Positions 24,500 to 36,600 of a DNA stretch of 55,057 nucleotides are shown here, one piece after another. Below the pieces are notes generated by a model, which was not told where the DNA came from, searched no databases, and saw nothing but the letters and a program-made list of their open reading frames with translations. Source of the DNA: Biscogniauxia marginata (Eukaryota > Ascomycota > Sordariomycetes > Xylariales > Xylariaceae); the NCBI GenBank assembly GCA_022695795.1, contig MU404220.1:1-55057 (forward strand), given 5' to 3'. The stretch's first letter is position 1. Every line of letters begins with the position of its first letter. The translations under genes and the position numbers were made by a program.

Positions 24500-27400
24500 T
24501 ATCATTTTATTTTAAATAAACTATAATTCTTTTTATAATTATAACTATATTACTTAAACTTTTTCGAATAATACTTCTACTTTTAAGGCTTTTATTTCGA
24601 TTTTTAATGCTTTTATAAGTTTAATAAGTTGTTTTTAAATTTCCGCTTTTTAATTATACACTATTTTATATAATGATATCTTTATATCCTTATTAACTAA
24701 AGTGTTATACGCTATTTAAACTAATAATAATAATTCTACCTAGTTATTTATTTCCCAATTAATATAACTTCGTAAATATTATTTTATTATTTAGTTTAAT
24801 TTCTCTATTTATTCGTTTAACTAAGAATAATACGTTATAAATAACTTTTATTTAATTCTTATTCGTTTTATTAAATTAATCCAAAATTTTAACGTAAATA
24901 ACTTATTTTTATTTAAAATAATACGTTTTAATAATCCATATTTACTAACATATTTTCTTAAAAAACTAAAAACTAATTATTTTATTATGTTTAACTCGTT
25001 AAATAATAAAAAATAAACATATTTCATAAATCTATTAATAATTACTTATATATTATTATAAAGTACTTTTATAATAAGATCTTTTAACTTAAAGAGTTTT
25101 ATTACGAAATCCTATATAATTATATATTATACTTTTTTAAGTATTTAAATTAATTATAATAATTTATATAGTTTATATCGTGATACTTTAGTTTTATTAT
25201 AAATATTACAATTTTTTATAATTCTTTTAACTATTTATCTCATTCCTAAAAAGTTAAACTCTTTTTATAACCGTTTTAATGTCTTAAAGATTCCTTAATA
25301 ACCGTGTAAAAAGTGTTTATAAAATTCCTTAACAAATTCGTCTTATACTCGTTTTAATACGTAAACTTTTTCTTTATATAAAAAAAGTTCGTTATTAAAT
25401 CTTTATTAAAACTATAATTTTTTTTAATTATAACTTTCCTTAAAACGTTATTTTTAATTTTCTATATTAATTTACATATAAACTAATATAATTAATTTGT
25501 CATTTTATTATTTAAATATTTAAATATTTAAATATTTCTTTTATTAATTTTTAATTTATAATCTTTTTTTATTAAGAAAATCTATTTAAATATTTTCCTT
25601 TTTCTTAATATAATAAATTCTAAAATTAAACTTAAATAAAAAGATTATTTAACGCTTATATTTCTAATTAAACATTTATATTATTATAAATTATATAAAG
25701 TTTTTATAATTTAAATAAATATTAATAAGTTCCTTAATTTTATTAAGCCATAATTTTTATTTTTTAATGCTTTAATAATTACTAATAATTCTTTATTATA
25801 AATTTAATAGTTTAATTTAACATCGTGTAATACCTTAAATAAATACGCGATTAAATATTATTTTTTATTATCTTTTAATTACTTTAAAACTACTCCGATA
25901 ACGAAATTTAAAGTATTTATTTTTAGTCGTTTTTTCTTGTTTTTGTTTAAAAGTTTATATATAACCTTATTAATTACAACTTTTTTTAGCTACTAAAAAG
26001 CCTATTTAGCTTTTTTAATAAAATAAAAAACTTTTCTTATTTTCGTTAAAATAATTAATTTTGTTAATAACTTAATAATTCGCCTGAAATCTTAAATAAA
26101 TTATTTAACGTAATTAATAAAGCTAAAAAATACGTGTATATTTATAATACTTTTAAGTTTTAATTAATTCTTAATTATTATTATTTTTCTTTTTTAAATA
26201 TAAATTTCTTTTAAACTTATTATAAAACTTAAATAATCCAGTTTTTTAACATGCCATTTATTTTTAATTAAATAAATAAATAGATTTACTTGTGACGAAC
26301 CTCCTTATGTGTTTCTAGTTAGCTAACTTCACAGGTAAGTACGTACTAGGTTTTCTTAATTTAAAGGTAATAATGAATTAAGATTAGTTTAAAAGATTTA
26401 TTTTGTTTTGTTTGTTAAAGAGATTTTAAGGTATTTTTATTATAGTTTTAAATTAATAACTAAAAAACGAAAAACTAATTATATAAGAAATTTTAATCTT
26501 TTTATACTCGTTTTTCTTTTTATATAAATAAATTAAATAGTAAATCGCATATTCTTAATTTATTATTCATTATTCACTTTTTCCTAGTTACGTGACCCGC
26601 ACGTGCTTATAATTCGATAGTTGTAACATTACTTTTTTTAAGGCTTTTAACACTTATTTTTTATATTTTTTATACTCTTTTTCGTTTTCTAAGTAAATTA
26701 ATATATTATTTAAATAAATAAATATAAATTTATTTAAAAACTTATAAAAAACTATTATAATTATATATTAAAATATAACAGGTATGTTAATAAATCTAAA
26801 TAATATAACTTTATATTTATAATATCTATATACCGTCTAGAAAGCGATATATTATTTATATCCTTTAATTATTTTAATTATATAATAACTATCGCGAAAA
26901 TCTAATACTATAAAGATTTAAGCCTTATTAATTTACCTTTTTATAAGTTTTATTAATAATAATAAATATTCGTTTTTCTTTATTACTTTATTAAAATGTT
27001 AATAATTAATTATTCGTTATTATATTAAATTTCCTTTTTTATTAACATATTACTTTTCATTTTTATTAATCTTTAATATTATAATTACTAGGTATCTTAA
27101 TAAAAAATTTAATTCTTTAATATATCCTTTATTAAAGTCTTTTTATATTTTTTATAATGCTTTTTATTTTTCTTAATTTATAAAATATACTAAAAATAAT
27201 TTTAGTTATTTTCCTTCTTTAAAATGGATTTAATAATTCTTTTTTTGTTTTATTTTTAAATAATTTATAGAAATAAAGGTACTTACGTGGTACTCTTTTC
27301 GTTAAATTTTTAAGCTTAGTTACTTAAATTATATAAACGATATATTTCGTCTTTATATCCGTTTTTTTATAACTTATAATAATTAACTCTTTTTAATCTT

Positions 27401-30350
27401 AATTTTAATAAAGCGTATTTATTTCGAAATTTATTTATAAATTACTTCTTTTAAGTTAATTTATTTCTAGAATTATATTGTGATTTAATATATATATAAT
27501 ATTAAAAATGACTTACTCGAGATATTTTTAAATAATTATTAAGAAAAAAACTATTTTTTTTAACACCTTACTATTTTCGTAATTAAATATTTTTTTTTAA
27601 AATTCCATAATTTATATAAAACTTATTTATATATTTATAATATATTGTCCTTTTAAGTTACTTTAATTAAAATATAGTTTTTATTTACTTCTAAGTTTAT
27701 AAAAGCTTTATATTTTTTTATTATACTTAACTTTAATTATAATAATATTATTAAGTTTTAATTAAACTTCGTATAAAGATTTACTATTTATAGCTTCTCG
27801 CTGCTTTATTAGCAAAAGTTTTTACCCTTTTTTGGTTTTCCACGTCTTTTCTTTTTTTAATTTCTTTAAGTTATTACGGCTTTAATTTTATTTTATTTTT
27901 AAGCTTTTATAAAAGCGTGTTTTTAGTAATTATTATTTTAATAATTTTTTAACTACTTTTTACATAATAAAAAGTAAAAGGTTTATTTTTTATATAAAAC
28001 CTTATATATTAAAATTTTAATTTTTTAAGGGCCTTTTTATAACTTAAGTCTATTTTTTTATTAATTTAAAAATTTTTAAAGTTCTAGATTATTTTCAAAT
28101 AAAAGGTATAATTCTCGAGTTTATTTATTAAAAGTAACTTAATATCTTTTTATAGGTTTATATATATTTCTAAAAATTCTCCTTTTTTCTTAAAATATGT
28201 CTTAACGATTTGTTTATAACCTAATTTAGTTACACGTATTTTTGTTTGTTATTTTATTAAATACTTTTTTATAAAACTAAATAAACCGGTGTCGTATTTA
28301 GCTCGTTCTTTAAATCAATATAAAAAATATAATTCTTTTTTAACTTTATTTTTTTCGAAACCTGTTTTAAGTAAATTATATATATTATATAATATTAAAA
28401 TGTAATATATATAACCTTTAATAATTACTTTATTATTTTTTTCGGAACTTAAATATAGATAATATATTTTAAAATAATGTGGTTATCATGGAACGTTATT
28501 ATAAATACATTTATTCTCTTTTATATTATCGCTTTCTAGTTTTTAAAGATAATAATTAAATCTATTTTTAAAGCTTTTATATACTTAACAAGCGTCGTTA
28601 ATATAAAAGCTTTAATGTAACGATATATGTTCCTTTTTTGGTTATTTTATCTCTTTTAGCTTTAATTTAAGTTTTTTATTTAATAACTTATTAAGCTAAT
28701 TAATATTATTTAGGTTTTAATAAACATTATAATTATTATAATTACTTTTTTAATATGTTTCGCATTTATTATTATTATAATGGCTTTAATATAATTCATT
28801 ATAATTTAATTTAACTCTTAAGTCGTATCTTAGTTTATAAGTATTATATTTATATAATAATTCGCTTTTGTTATATCTTTACTTGGCTTGTTTTAACGTA
28901 AAATACCCTAGATATAAATAACCGTGCTTTAAATAATCCTAAAAATTAGCTTAATAACATTTATAACTTTCGTAAATTATAACAAATAAGCAATAATATT
29001 TTAAGTAATATTTATAAGTTTTTCTTTTATAACTTTTTTTATAAAGACTTCCTCGTTTTTATTTATTTTAATAATAATAATAATAAATATTTAATTTATT
29101 ATTTTATTATTTTTAAAATAAACCCTTATTTTAAAGGTTTTTTTCTCGGGTTAAAAAATCCCTCTTATTTTTAGTTTTTATTTCTTAGGATTTTAATACT
29201 CGTTTTTATAATGTCCTTTTTTTTTATAATTAAAACATTTAATAATCGATTTATTTTGTTTCTTTTACTTCTTTAAAATAGTATTAATTTTAATAAGGTT
29301 TAATTTAATTTTAATGCTTTTTTTTGTTTCGATACCACTTTTATAATTTCTTTCTTTTTATTAATCGCCGTTTTTTCGTTATATCGTCTTTTTCTTTTTA
29401 AAGTACCATTCGAAATTTTCGTTATTAATAGTAATTGTTATTATAACGTAATTATTAAATTTTTTTAGGTTCTTTTCTTTATATAAATTTATTTTATATA
29501 ATTCATTTTTCATATAGTTTTTTAGTCTTTAATAAAATAAGTAATATAAACTTTTAATAAATAATTATAATTAATTTACGAGTTTTTTAAACTTAATAAC
29601 GTAATTTAAGGCCTTTTTATTTTATCGTAAATTATAAAGTCGAGTTTTAACTTATTACTTAAAAATTAAGTTACTAAATATAAACCTAAATTGTTTTTTA
29701 AATTTTTTATAATTCTTAAAAACCTTTTTTATGTTTTTTAAGCGTTTAATTTATTTTTTAAGTAATCTTTTAATATTAATTAAAACCAAGTTAAAACAGT
29801 TTTAATGAGAAGCTAGAATATTATAAAAACTTTTTATTCCTTAATAATAATTATTTCGTAATAAAACTATAAATAAGTTTTAACTTAAATTAAGAATCCT
29901 TTTAAATCATTTAACTTATTTTATTTATTAAGTGTAATTAATTTAAAACCTTTTATATCGAGGGTTATTATGTTGTTTTTATCGTTTAAAAGTGGGTTTA
30001 GCTATTTATTCTTAAAAAGTAGGGGTTATTTTACCTATTTTTCTTTTTTAAGTGCTTTTTCCTTCTCCTTTTTTTCTTCCTTAAATGATTCTTTTTATTA
30101 AGCTTTAAAGATATCTTTTTAAAGCTCTTTTTTAGTTATAATTATAATTAATTCTTATATTAATTCTTTTAAACCTTTTTATTATATTATAAAAAAATCT
30201 AAAGTTTTCATTTAAAAGCTTATTAATTATTATTCTTTTCTTTGTTTTTTTTCTTATTACTCTTTAATCTTAAGAAGTATACTTATCTTAAAACGGTTTA
30301 ACTAAGAGTCCATTCTTTTAAACTAATATTAAGTATTAATTAAAGAGTTA
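24500..30350 (-). pseudogene. Degenerate gag-pol of element C
   Basis: On the minus strand the RT box at 26705-26716 reads Tyr-Leu-Asn-Asn (both catalytic Asp turned to Asn). The integrase finger region is at about 25260-25400 and the gag zinc-knuckle remnant near 29200-29245. The solo LTR at 26291-26628 interrupts RT just downstream of the catalytic box. Many stops. Confidence 0.8.
26291..26628 (-). repeat. Solo LTR (338 bp) inside element C
   Basis: A complete family LTR (tgtgacgaacct...tagttgtaaca) flanked by the exact TSD TTACT (26286-26290 and 26629-26633). Removing it restores the RT sequence collinear with B and D. U3 carries cacgtg at 26600-26605 and one copy of the ~44-bp repeat. 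Confidence 0.95.
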
Positions 30351-30356
30351 TTAAAA

Positions 30357-30788
30357 TGTAACGAACCTCTTTATATGTTCCTAGTTAATTAATTTTATAA
30401 GTAAGTACGTACTAGGTTTTCTTAATTTAAGAAATTCACAATGCTTTATTCGTTAAAGAGATTTTAAGGTACTTTCATTATAATATTAAAAAGTAATTAT
30501 AATCTTAAATTAATAATTAAGAAACTAGAATAAATAACTAGATATATAAGGAACCTTGATTTACTTATACCCGTTCTTTTTTTCTTATTATTAAGTAAAT
30601 CATTAAATCATTAATTTCCCATTCATGATTTAATAATCCATTAAATTATTAAATTATGAATCTCTTATCCATGATTCACTAATCCATTAGATCCTTAGAC
30701 GGCATTCTTTTCTAATCAAGCGCTCAACGCCGCTTTTCTGGTCACGTGACCCACACGTGATACAAAGAAGAAAAGGAGGTTCGTAACA
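30357..30788 (-). repeat. 5' LTR of element C (432 bp)
   Basis: Starts tgtaacgaacct and ends ggaggttcgtaaca. A segment near 30425 is deleted relative to other copies. U3 (30600-30788) is nearly free of RIP, with near-repeats around attcatgattta and two cacgtg motifs (30743-30748, 30754-30759). Confidence 0.85.
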
Positions 30789-31590
30789 CTTTTAAATATA
30801 AAAATTAGTTTTATAAAATTAAATTAAACCGAGAAATTAAAATATATTTAATTATACTTTTATAATTTATAATAAATAGTTAACTATTAACTAAAAATAA
30901 ATAATAATTTAAATAAAAATAATTTAAATAAAAATAATTTAAATAAAAATAATTTAATTTAATTATTAAAAAAAGATTTATAATAATAATTTATATATTA
31001 AAATATATATTAATATTTAAAAGCGATTATATATAAGTAAAAATAATTTAAAATTATAAAGATATAATAATATTTAAATTTATATAATTTTTAATTTTAA
31101 CTTTAAATTAATAATTAAATTAATAATAAATAAAAAGTAATATAACTTACTTATTACGATTAACGTTTTAAAAATTATTTTAAATATAAACGACTTTAAA
31201 AAGTATTAAAAAGAAATTGTTTTAATAAAAAAACGTCGTTTTAAAGTTTCAAAGTTTAATTATTTTTAAATTCTTATAAAATATTTAATATATTTACCTT
31301 TTTATTATGTTTTAATATAAATATATAATGAAAAAAAGTATCGTGACATAAAAATAATTAGTTTTAATTAGTTTCGAAATAAAGCGATTTTACGTTATTA
31401 CTTTTATTTTTATTTTTATATATAAAAACGCTTTTTATTAATTCTTTTTTTATAATTATTTATTTTAATAATTCTTAATAAATGCTTAAATTTTAATTAA
31501 ATAAAAAAATTTAATATATATTTATATATATTAAAATGACTTTAAAAACTATTTTTTAATTAAAAATTACGATTTTATTTTAATTAGCCG
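30789..31590. other. AT-rich spacer, no gene seen
   Basis: RIP-like AT-rich sequence not assignable to the retrotransposon family. It contains a 15-bp tandem array (aataatttaaataaa, about four copies, 30902-30960) and otherwise nothing I recognise. Bases 32032-32217, beyond the MITE, are a similar spacer. Confidence 0.6.
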
Positions 31591-32031
31591 TAACGTATTA
31601 CATAAGCAAGTGGACAAAACAGGTTCGCGGACGAAATAGTTTCTTATATAAAATCGACTTTTTTGAAAATTCATAACTTTACGCGTAAAAATCGGAAAAA
31701 TCTCGGACCTTTTTTTTTTAGTTATATAATTATATACTTTAATTAAAATAAAAATCAAAGAAATTAAAAGTGAAATATATAAAGAAATACATAAAAAGGT
31801 CCGTGTATTTTATTATAATTTTAGTTTTTACGCGTTTCTTTTCGTATTTTTTATATCTTATTTTTTGATTTTGATTTTAATTAAATTATATAGTTATATA
31901 ACTAAAAGAAAAGGTCCGAGATTTTTCCGATTTTTACGTGTAAAGTTATAAATTTTCAAAAAAGTCGATTTTATATAGGAAACCATTTCGTCTGCGAACC
32001 TGTTTTGTCCACTTGCTTGTGTGGTACGTTA
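31591..32031. mobile_element. Palindromic MITE (copy 2, ~440 bp)
   Basis: The left end taacgtattacataagcaag and right end cttgcttgtgtggtacgtta are inverted repeats. The arms continue with gtggacaaaacaggttcg / cgaacctgttttgtccac and a shared ttatataaaatcgac region, extending nearly to the centre. The internal part strongly resembles the MITE at 421-839. TA at both ends is compatible with a Tc1/mariner-type target, but that is an inference. A 63-codon open stretch within it is a by-product of the inverted repeat. Confidence 0.8.
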
Positions 32032-32222
32032 TAAGTTACTTATTATCTTTATATATAAGTAGCTCGAGATATATCGCGTAATATTACTAGAATTCGATGG
32101 CGATCGTTCGCTATTTAAGTTAACCGTTACTATTTATTACGTTTATAACTAATTTAAATTAGCTTAAAATCAAAACCGAGCTTTTATTAAGTTAAACTAT
32201 ATTTAATTGTCTAGATATTAAC

Positions 32223-32684
32223 TGTGACGAACCTCTTTGTGTGTTCCTAGTCAGCTGACTTCACAGATAAATATGTACTGGGTTTTCTTGATTTAAAGGT
32301 AATAGTGGGTTGAGATTAGTTTAATTAATTTAGAATGTTATGTTCGTTAGAGAGGTTTCAAGGTATTCTCACTATAGTATTAAAGAGTGACTATAGTTTT
32401 AGATTAATAGCTAAAAAACGAATAACTAGATATATAAGAAATCCCCTTCTTTTTATACTTATTTTCCCTAGTACATATTCCCTCTTTACATTAATCGTTG
32501 TATAAATAGAGTTTATTCGGATTTAAGATTAACTTAGATCTTATTTAATGTGATTTAAAAGTAATTTAAATCACATCACGTGACGTCTCATTATATTTTA
32601 AAAAAGACTGTTTTGTATTAACATTCGTGATTCGTGTTTTAATACCCTTATAAAAAATCCTTTTAATATAATTAATTTATAATA
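32223..32684 (-). repeat. 3' LTR of element D (462 bp)
   Basis: Plus-strand reading tgtgacgaacct to aatttataata. U3 contains tcacatcacgtgacgtc (cacgtg at 32577-32582) and the region related to the 5' end of the LTR at 841. Confidence 0.95.
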
Positions 32685-32757
32685 TTATTTTTCTCTTTTT
32701 AAAATCTTTATCTTAAAAATTCCTTTTAATAAATTTATTTTATTTATTATTTTTAAT

Positions 32758-33388
32758 ATATCAAGAGTTTCTAAGTTTATTACGAAGTCTCGCAAAAATT
32801 AATATAAATCTCGTGACACTATTACTTCGTTTATTTGTTTTACCGGTTATGAAGTATTCCCTTGTTTTTACTATTTTTAAACTAACTTTCCTTACTTTAT
32901 AGTTCTAGAGTTTAAAACCTGCTTCACTTATACCGCTAAGGTTCGAAGCCATTATAATAGTAGCGGTACTGCGATATCTAATCTATCCAATATTATTCGC
33001 GAGCAGGAAAAGCTCGTCGCGGAGCGTCGTCATGCCAAGAAGGAATTTCAGGCGTTAGCGGGGCGGATAATCCGTATACGTAAATAAGAGGAGTTCTTGA
33101 GAAAGCGGGGCCTTAAGATACTAAAACGGGGTTTATCGTCCATTAAAGAGTTAAAAAAAACAAAAACGCGTGGAGGCAGAGCAAAAACGTCTCGCTACGA
33201 AACGGCAATAAATGAAAAACTCGATACGTTAGTTTAAGTCTAAGCCAAACGTTCCTACTTCCGAGGCCGCCCCCTCCTTCGACCTGTCCTTTCTAGGCCA
33301 GGATCCTGATTTTCAGGCCCTCCTGGCCAATCCGGGTTCTGTCGGTGGAAGCTTGCAAGTTCCTCCGTCAGGTTCCTCAAGTGTTTAA
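32758..33388 (+). pseudogene. Antisense Cys-rich / coiled-coil ORF (element D), best-preserved copy
   Basis: Convergent with gag-pol, about 209 codons. The start reads ATA (ATG mutated) at 32758. One frame then runs to about 33150 with only a few TAA stops at probable Gln codons, and includes Thr-Gly-Tyr-Glu-Val-Phe-Pro-Cys followed by a mutated second Cys group. Next comes a charged helical segment (Ile-Ile-Arg-Glu-Gln-Glu-Lys-Leu and onward). A frame slip at the A8 run around 33150-33165 is needed to join the C-terminal part, which ends Ser-Gly-Ser-Ser-Ser-Val-stop at 33388. From 33000 on, GC is near normal. The Cys-rich head plus coiled coil suggests a nucleic-acid-binding protein; this is inference. 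Confidence 0.65.
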
Positions 33389-33699
33389 GAGGTTCCCAAG
33401 TGTTTTCCTTAAGTAGGTAACCTTCCCATTTGACAAAATATTACAACTAACCTCCGACTCGTCTTAAATCCAGTATCTTTTCTACTTTATACTTATTAGG
33501 GTTTTCCTTAAATTCTAATTGATTTTTTAATATAGCGTTATTTAATACTGGTTTTAAAAGCGAAATATAAAATATAAGATATATTTTAGATTTTTTTAAT
33601 AATATTAACTTATAATTAACTTTCAAAATAACCTTTTTAATTTTATATAGTTTTAATTTTTTAAATTTAAGTTTTTTGCTAAGTCGCTTTATTTTAATT

Positions 33700-36600
33700 T
33701 AAGGTGTTTTTAATATTACGCCTTGTTATTAGTAAAGTAAATAAACTATGTCTCTCCTCCTAAGAATTGGTTTTTTAATTCTTTTTTTATTATAGTACTT
33801 TATCATTTTATCTTAAATAAATTATAATTCTTTTTATAGTTGTTATTATACTACCTAGATCTTTTTGAATAGTACTTCTGCTCTCGGGGCCTTTGTTTCG
33901 ACTTTTAGTGCTTTCGTGAGTTTGATCGGTTGTTTTTAGGCTTCCGCCTTTTGCTTATATACTGCCTTGTGTGGTAATATCTTCATGTCTTTATTAATCG
34001 AAGTATTATATATTATTTAGGTTATTAGTAACAATTCTACTTAGTTATTTATTTCTTAGTTAATATAGCTTTATAAATACTGTTCCATTATTTGGTTTAA
34101 TTTCTCTATTTATTTGTTTATTTAGGGGTAATACGTTGTAAATAATTTTTGTTTAATTCTCATTCGTTTTATTAAGCTAGTTTAAAACTTTAATATAAAT
34201 AATTTGTTTTTATTTAAAACAATGCGTTTTAGTAACCTATATTTATTAACATACTCTCTTAAAAAGCTGAAAATTAACTATTTTACTATGTTTAATTCGT
34301 TAAATAATAAGAAGTAAGCGTATTTCGTGAGTTTATTAACGATTACCTATATACTATTATAAGGTACTCTTATAATAAGATCTTTTAATTTTAGGAGTTT
34401 CACTACAAAATCCTATGTAATTATATGCCACGCTTTGTCAGGTATCTGGGTTAGTTATAATAGTTTGTATGGTTTATGCCGTGATACTTTAGCCTTATTA
34501 TAAATGTTATAATTCTTTATAATTCTTTTAATTGTTTATTATATTCCTAGAAAGTCGAATTCTTTTTAAAGTCGTTTTATTGTTTTGAAAATCCCTTGGT
34601 GGCCATGTAGAGGATATTCGTGAAATTCTTTAATAAATTCGTTTTGTATTTATTTTAGTACATATATTTTTTCTTTATACGAGAAAAGTTTGTCGCTAAA
34701 TCCTTGCTAAAATTGTAATTGTTTTTCTCTTTAATTATAATTCTCTTTAAAACGTTGTTTCTAGTTTCTTATGTTGATTCGCATATAAGCTAATACAACT
34801 AATTTATCATTTTATTGCTTAAACATTTAGACATCTCTTTTATTAATTTTTGATTCATAATTTCCCCTTTTATTAAAAAGATTTATTTAAATATTTTCCT
34901 TTTTTTTAATGTGCTGAATTCTAAAATTGAACTTGGATAAGAAGATTATTTAACGCTTATTTCTTTAATTAAGCGTTTATATTATTATAAATCGTGTAAA
35001 GTTCTTGTGGTTTAAATAGATGTCGATAGGTTCCTTGGTTCCGCTAAGCCATGATTCCCATTCCTCTAGTGCTCTAATAATTACTAACAATTCTTTGTTA
35101 TAAATTTAATAGTTTAATTTAGCACTATATAGTGCTTTAAATAAGTACGCGACTAAGTACCATTTCTTATTATTTTCCAGCTACTTTAAAACTACTTCAA
35201 TGGCGAAATCTAAGGCGTTTGTCTTTAGTTATTTCTTTTTATTTTCGTTTGGAAGTTTACATATAACTTCATTAGTTATAACTTCCTTTAACTGCTAAAA
35301 AGCCTGTTTAACTTCTTTAGTAAAATGAAAAGCCTTTCTTATTTTTACTAAGGTAATTAGTTCCGTTAATGGTTTAACGATGCGCCCGAAATCTTTAATA
35401 AGTTATTTAACATAATTAACAAAGCCAAGAAATGCGCGTATGTTTATAACACTCTTAGGTTTTAGTTAATCCTTGATTACTACTATTTTTCCCTTTTAAA
35501 TACGGATTTCCCCTGGATTTATTATAAACCTTAAATAGTTTAGTTTTTTGACATGCCATTTACTTTTAATTGGATAAATAAGTAGGTTTACCTCTTCCAA
35601 GGCTTTTAATACTTGCTTTATATGTTTTTTATACTCTTTTTCATTTTCTATGTAAATTAAGATATTGTTTAGGTAAATAAATACAAATTTGTCTAGAAAC
35701 TTGCGAAAAACTATTATAATTATATATTGAAATATAATAAGTGTGTTAGTAAATTTAAATGGCATAACCTTGTATTTATAATATTTATATATTATTTGAA
35801 AAGCTATATATTATTCGTGTCCCTTAACTATTTTAATTATATAATATCCATCGCGAAGGTTTAATATTATAAAGATTTAGGCTTTATTAATTTGTTTTCT
35901 TATGAGTTTTATTAGTAGTAACAAATGCCCGTTTTTCTTGGTTATTTTATTAAGGTGTTAATAGTTAATTACTCGTCGTTATATTAAGTTTCCTTCTTTA
36001 TTAACATATTACTTCTCGTTTTTATTAATTTTAAGTATTATAATTACTAGGTATCTTAATAAGGATTTTAATTTTCGAATATATCTTTTATTAAGATCCT
36101 TTTAAATTCCTTTTTATAGTGCTCTTTATTTTTCTTGATTTATAAGATATATTAAGAATAATTTTGGTTATTTTCTTTTTTTAAAGTGGATTTGGTGATT
36201 TTATTAGTTATATTCCGGTAATTCTTTTTTTGTTCTATTTTTAAACAATTTATAGAAACGGAGGTACTTACGCGATACTCTTTTCGTTAAATTTTCAAGC
36301 TTAATTACTTAAATTATATAAGCGATATGTTTCGTTTTTATATCCGTTTTTTTAGAGTTATTTATAGTACTTATCTCGTAACTTGTAATGGTTAACTCCT
36401 CCTATTTCTAATCTTAATAAAGCGTGTTTATCTTGAAATTTATTCGTGAATTGCTTTTTTTAAGCCAATTCATTCTTAAAATCATATCGTGATTTAATAT
36501 ATGTGCAATATTAAGGATGACTTATTTAAAATGTCCTTAAATAGTTACTAAAAAAGGAATTATTTCTCTTAATACCTTATTATTCTCGTAATTAAATATA

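Larger units (their letters stand above)
22993..30788 (-). mobile_element. Gypsy-type LTR retrotransposon C
   Basis: Minus-oriented element with LTRs at 22993-23399 (3') and 30357-30788 (5'), the usual internal order, and a solo LTR inserted in RT at 26291-26628. The two LTRs share the R/U5-like half but have unrelated U3 halves, and the flanks (aatat on the left, ctttt on the right) do not match as a TSD. It is therefore likely a product of recombination between two insertions. Confidence 0.75.

Noticed and set aside
31567..31758. 63-codon minus-strand open frame
   Set aside because: Falls in one arm of the palindromic MITE; no protein character.
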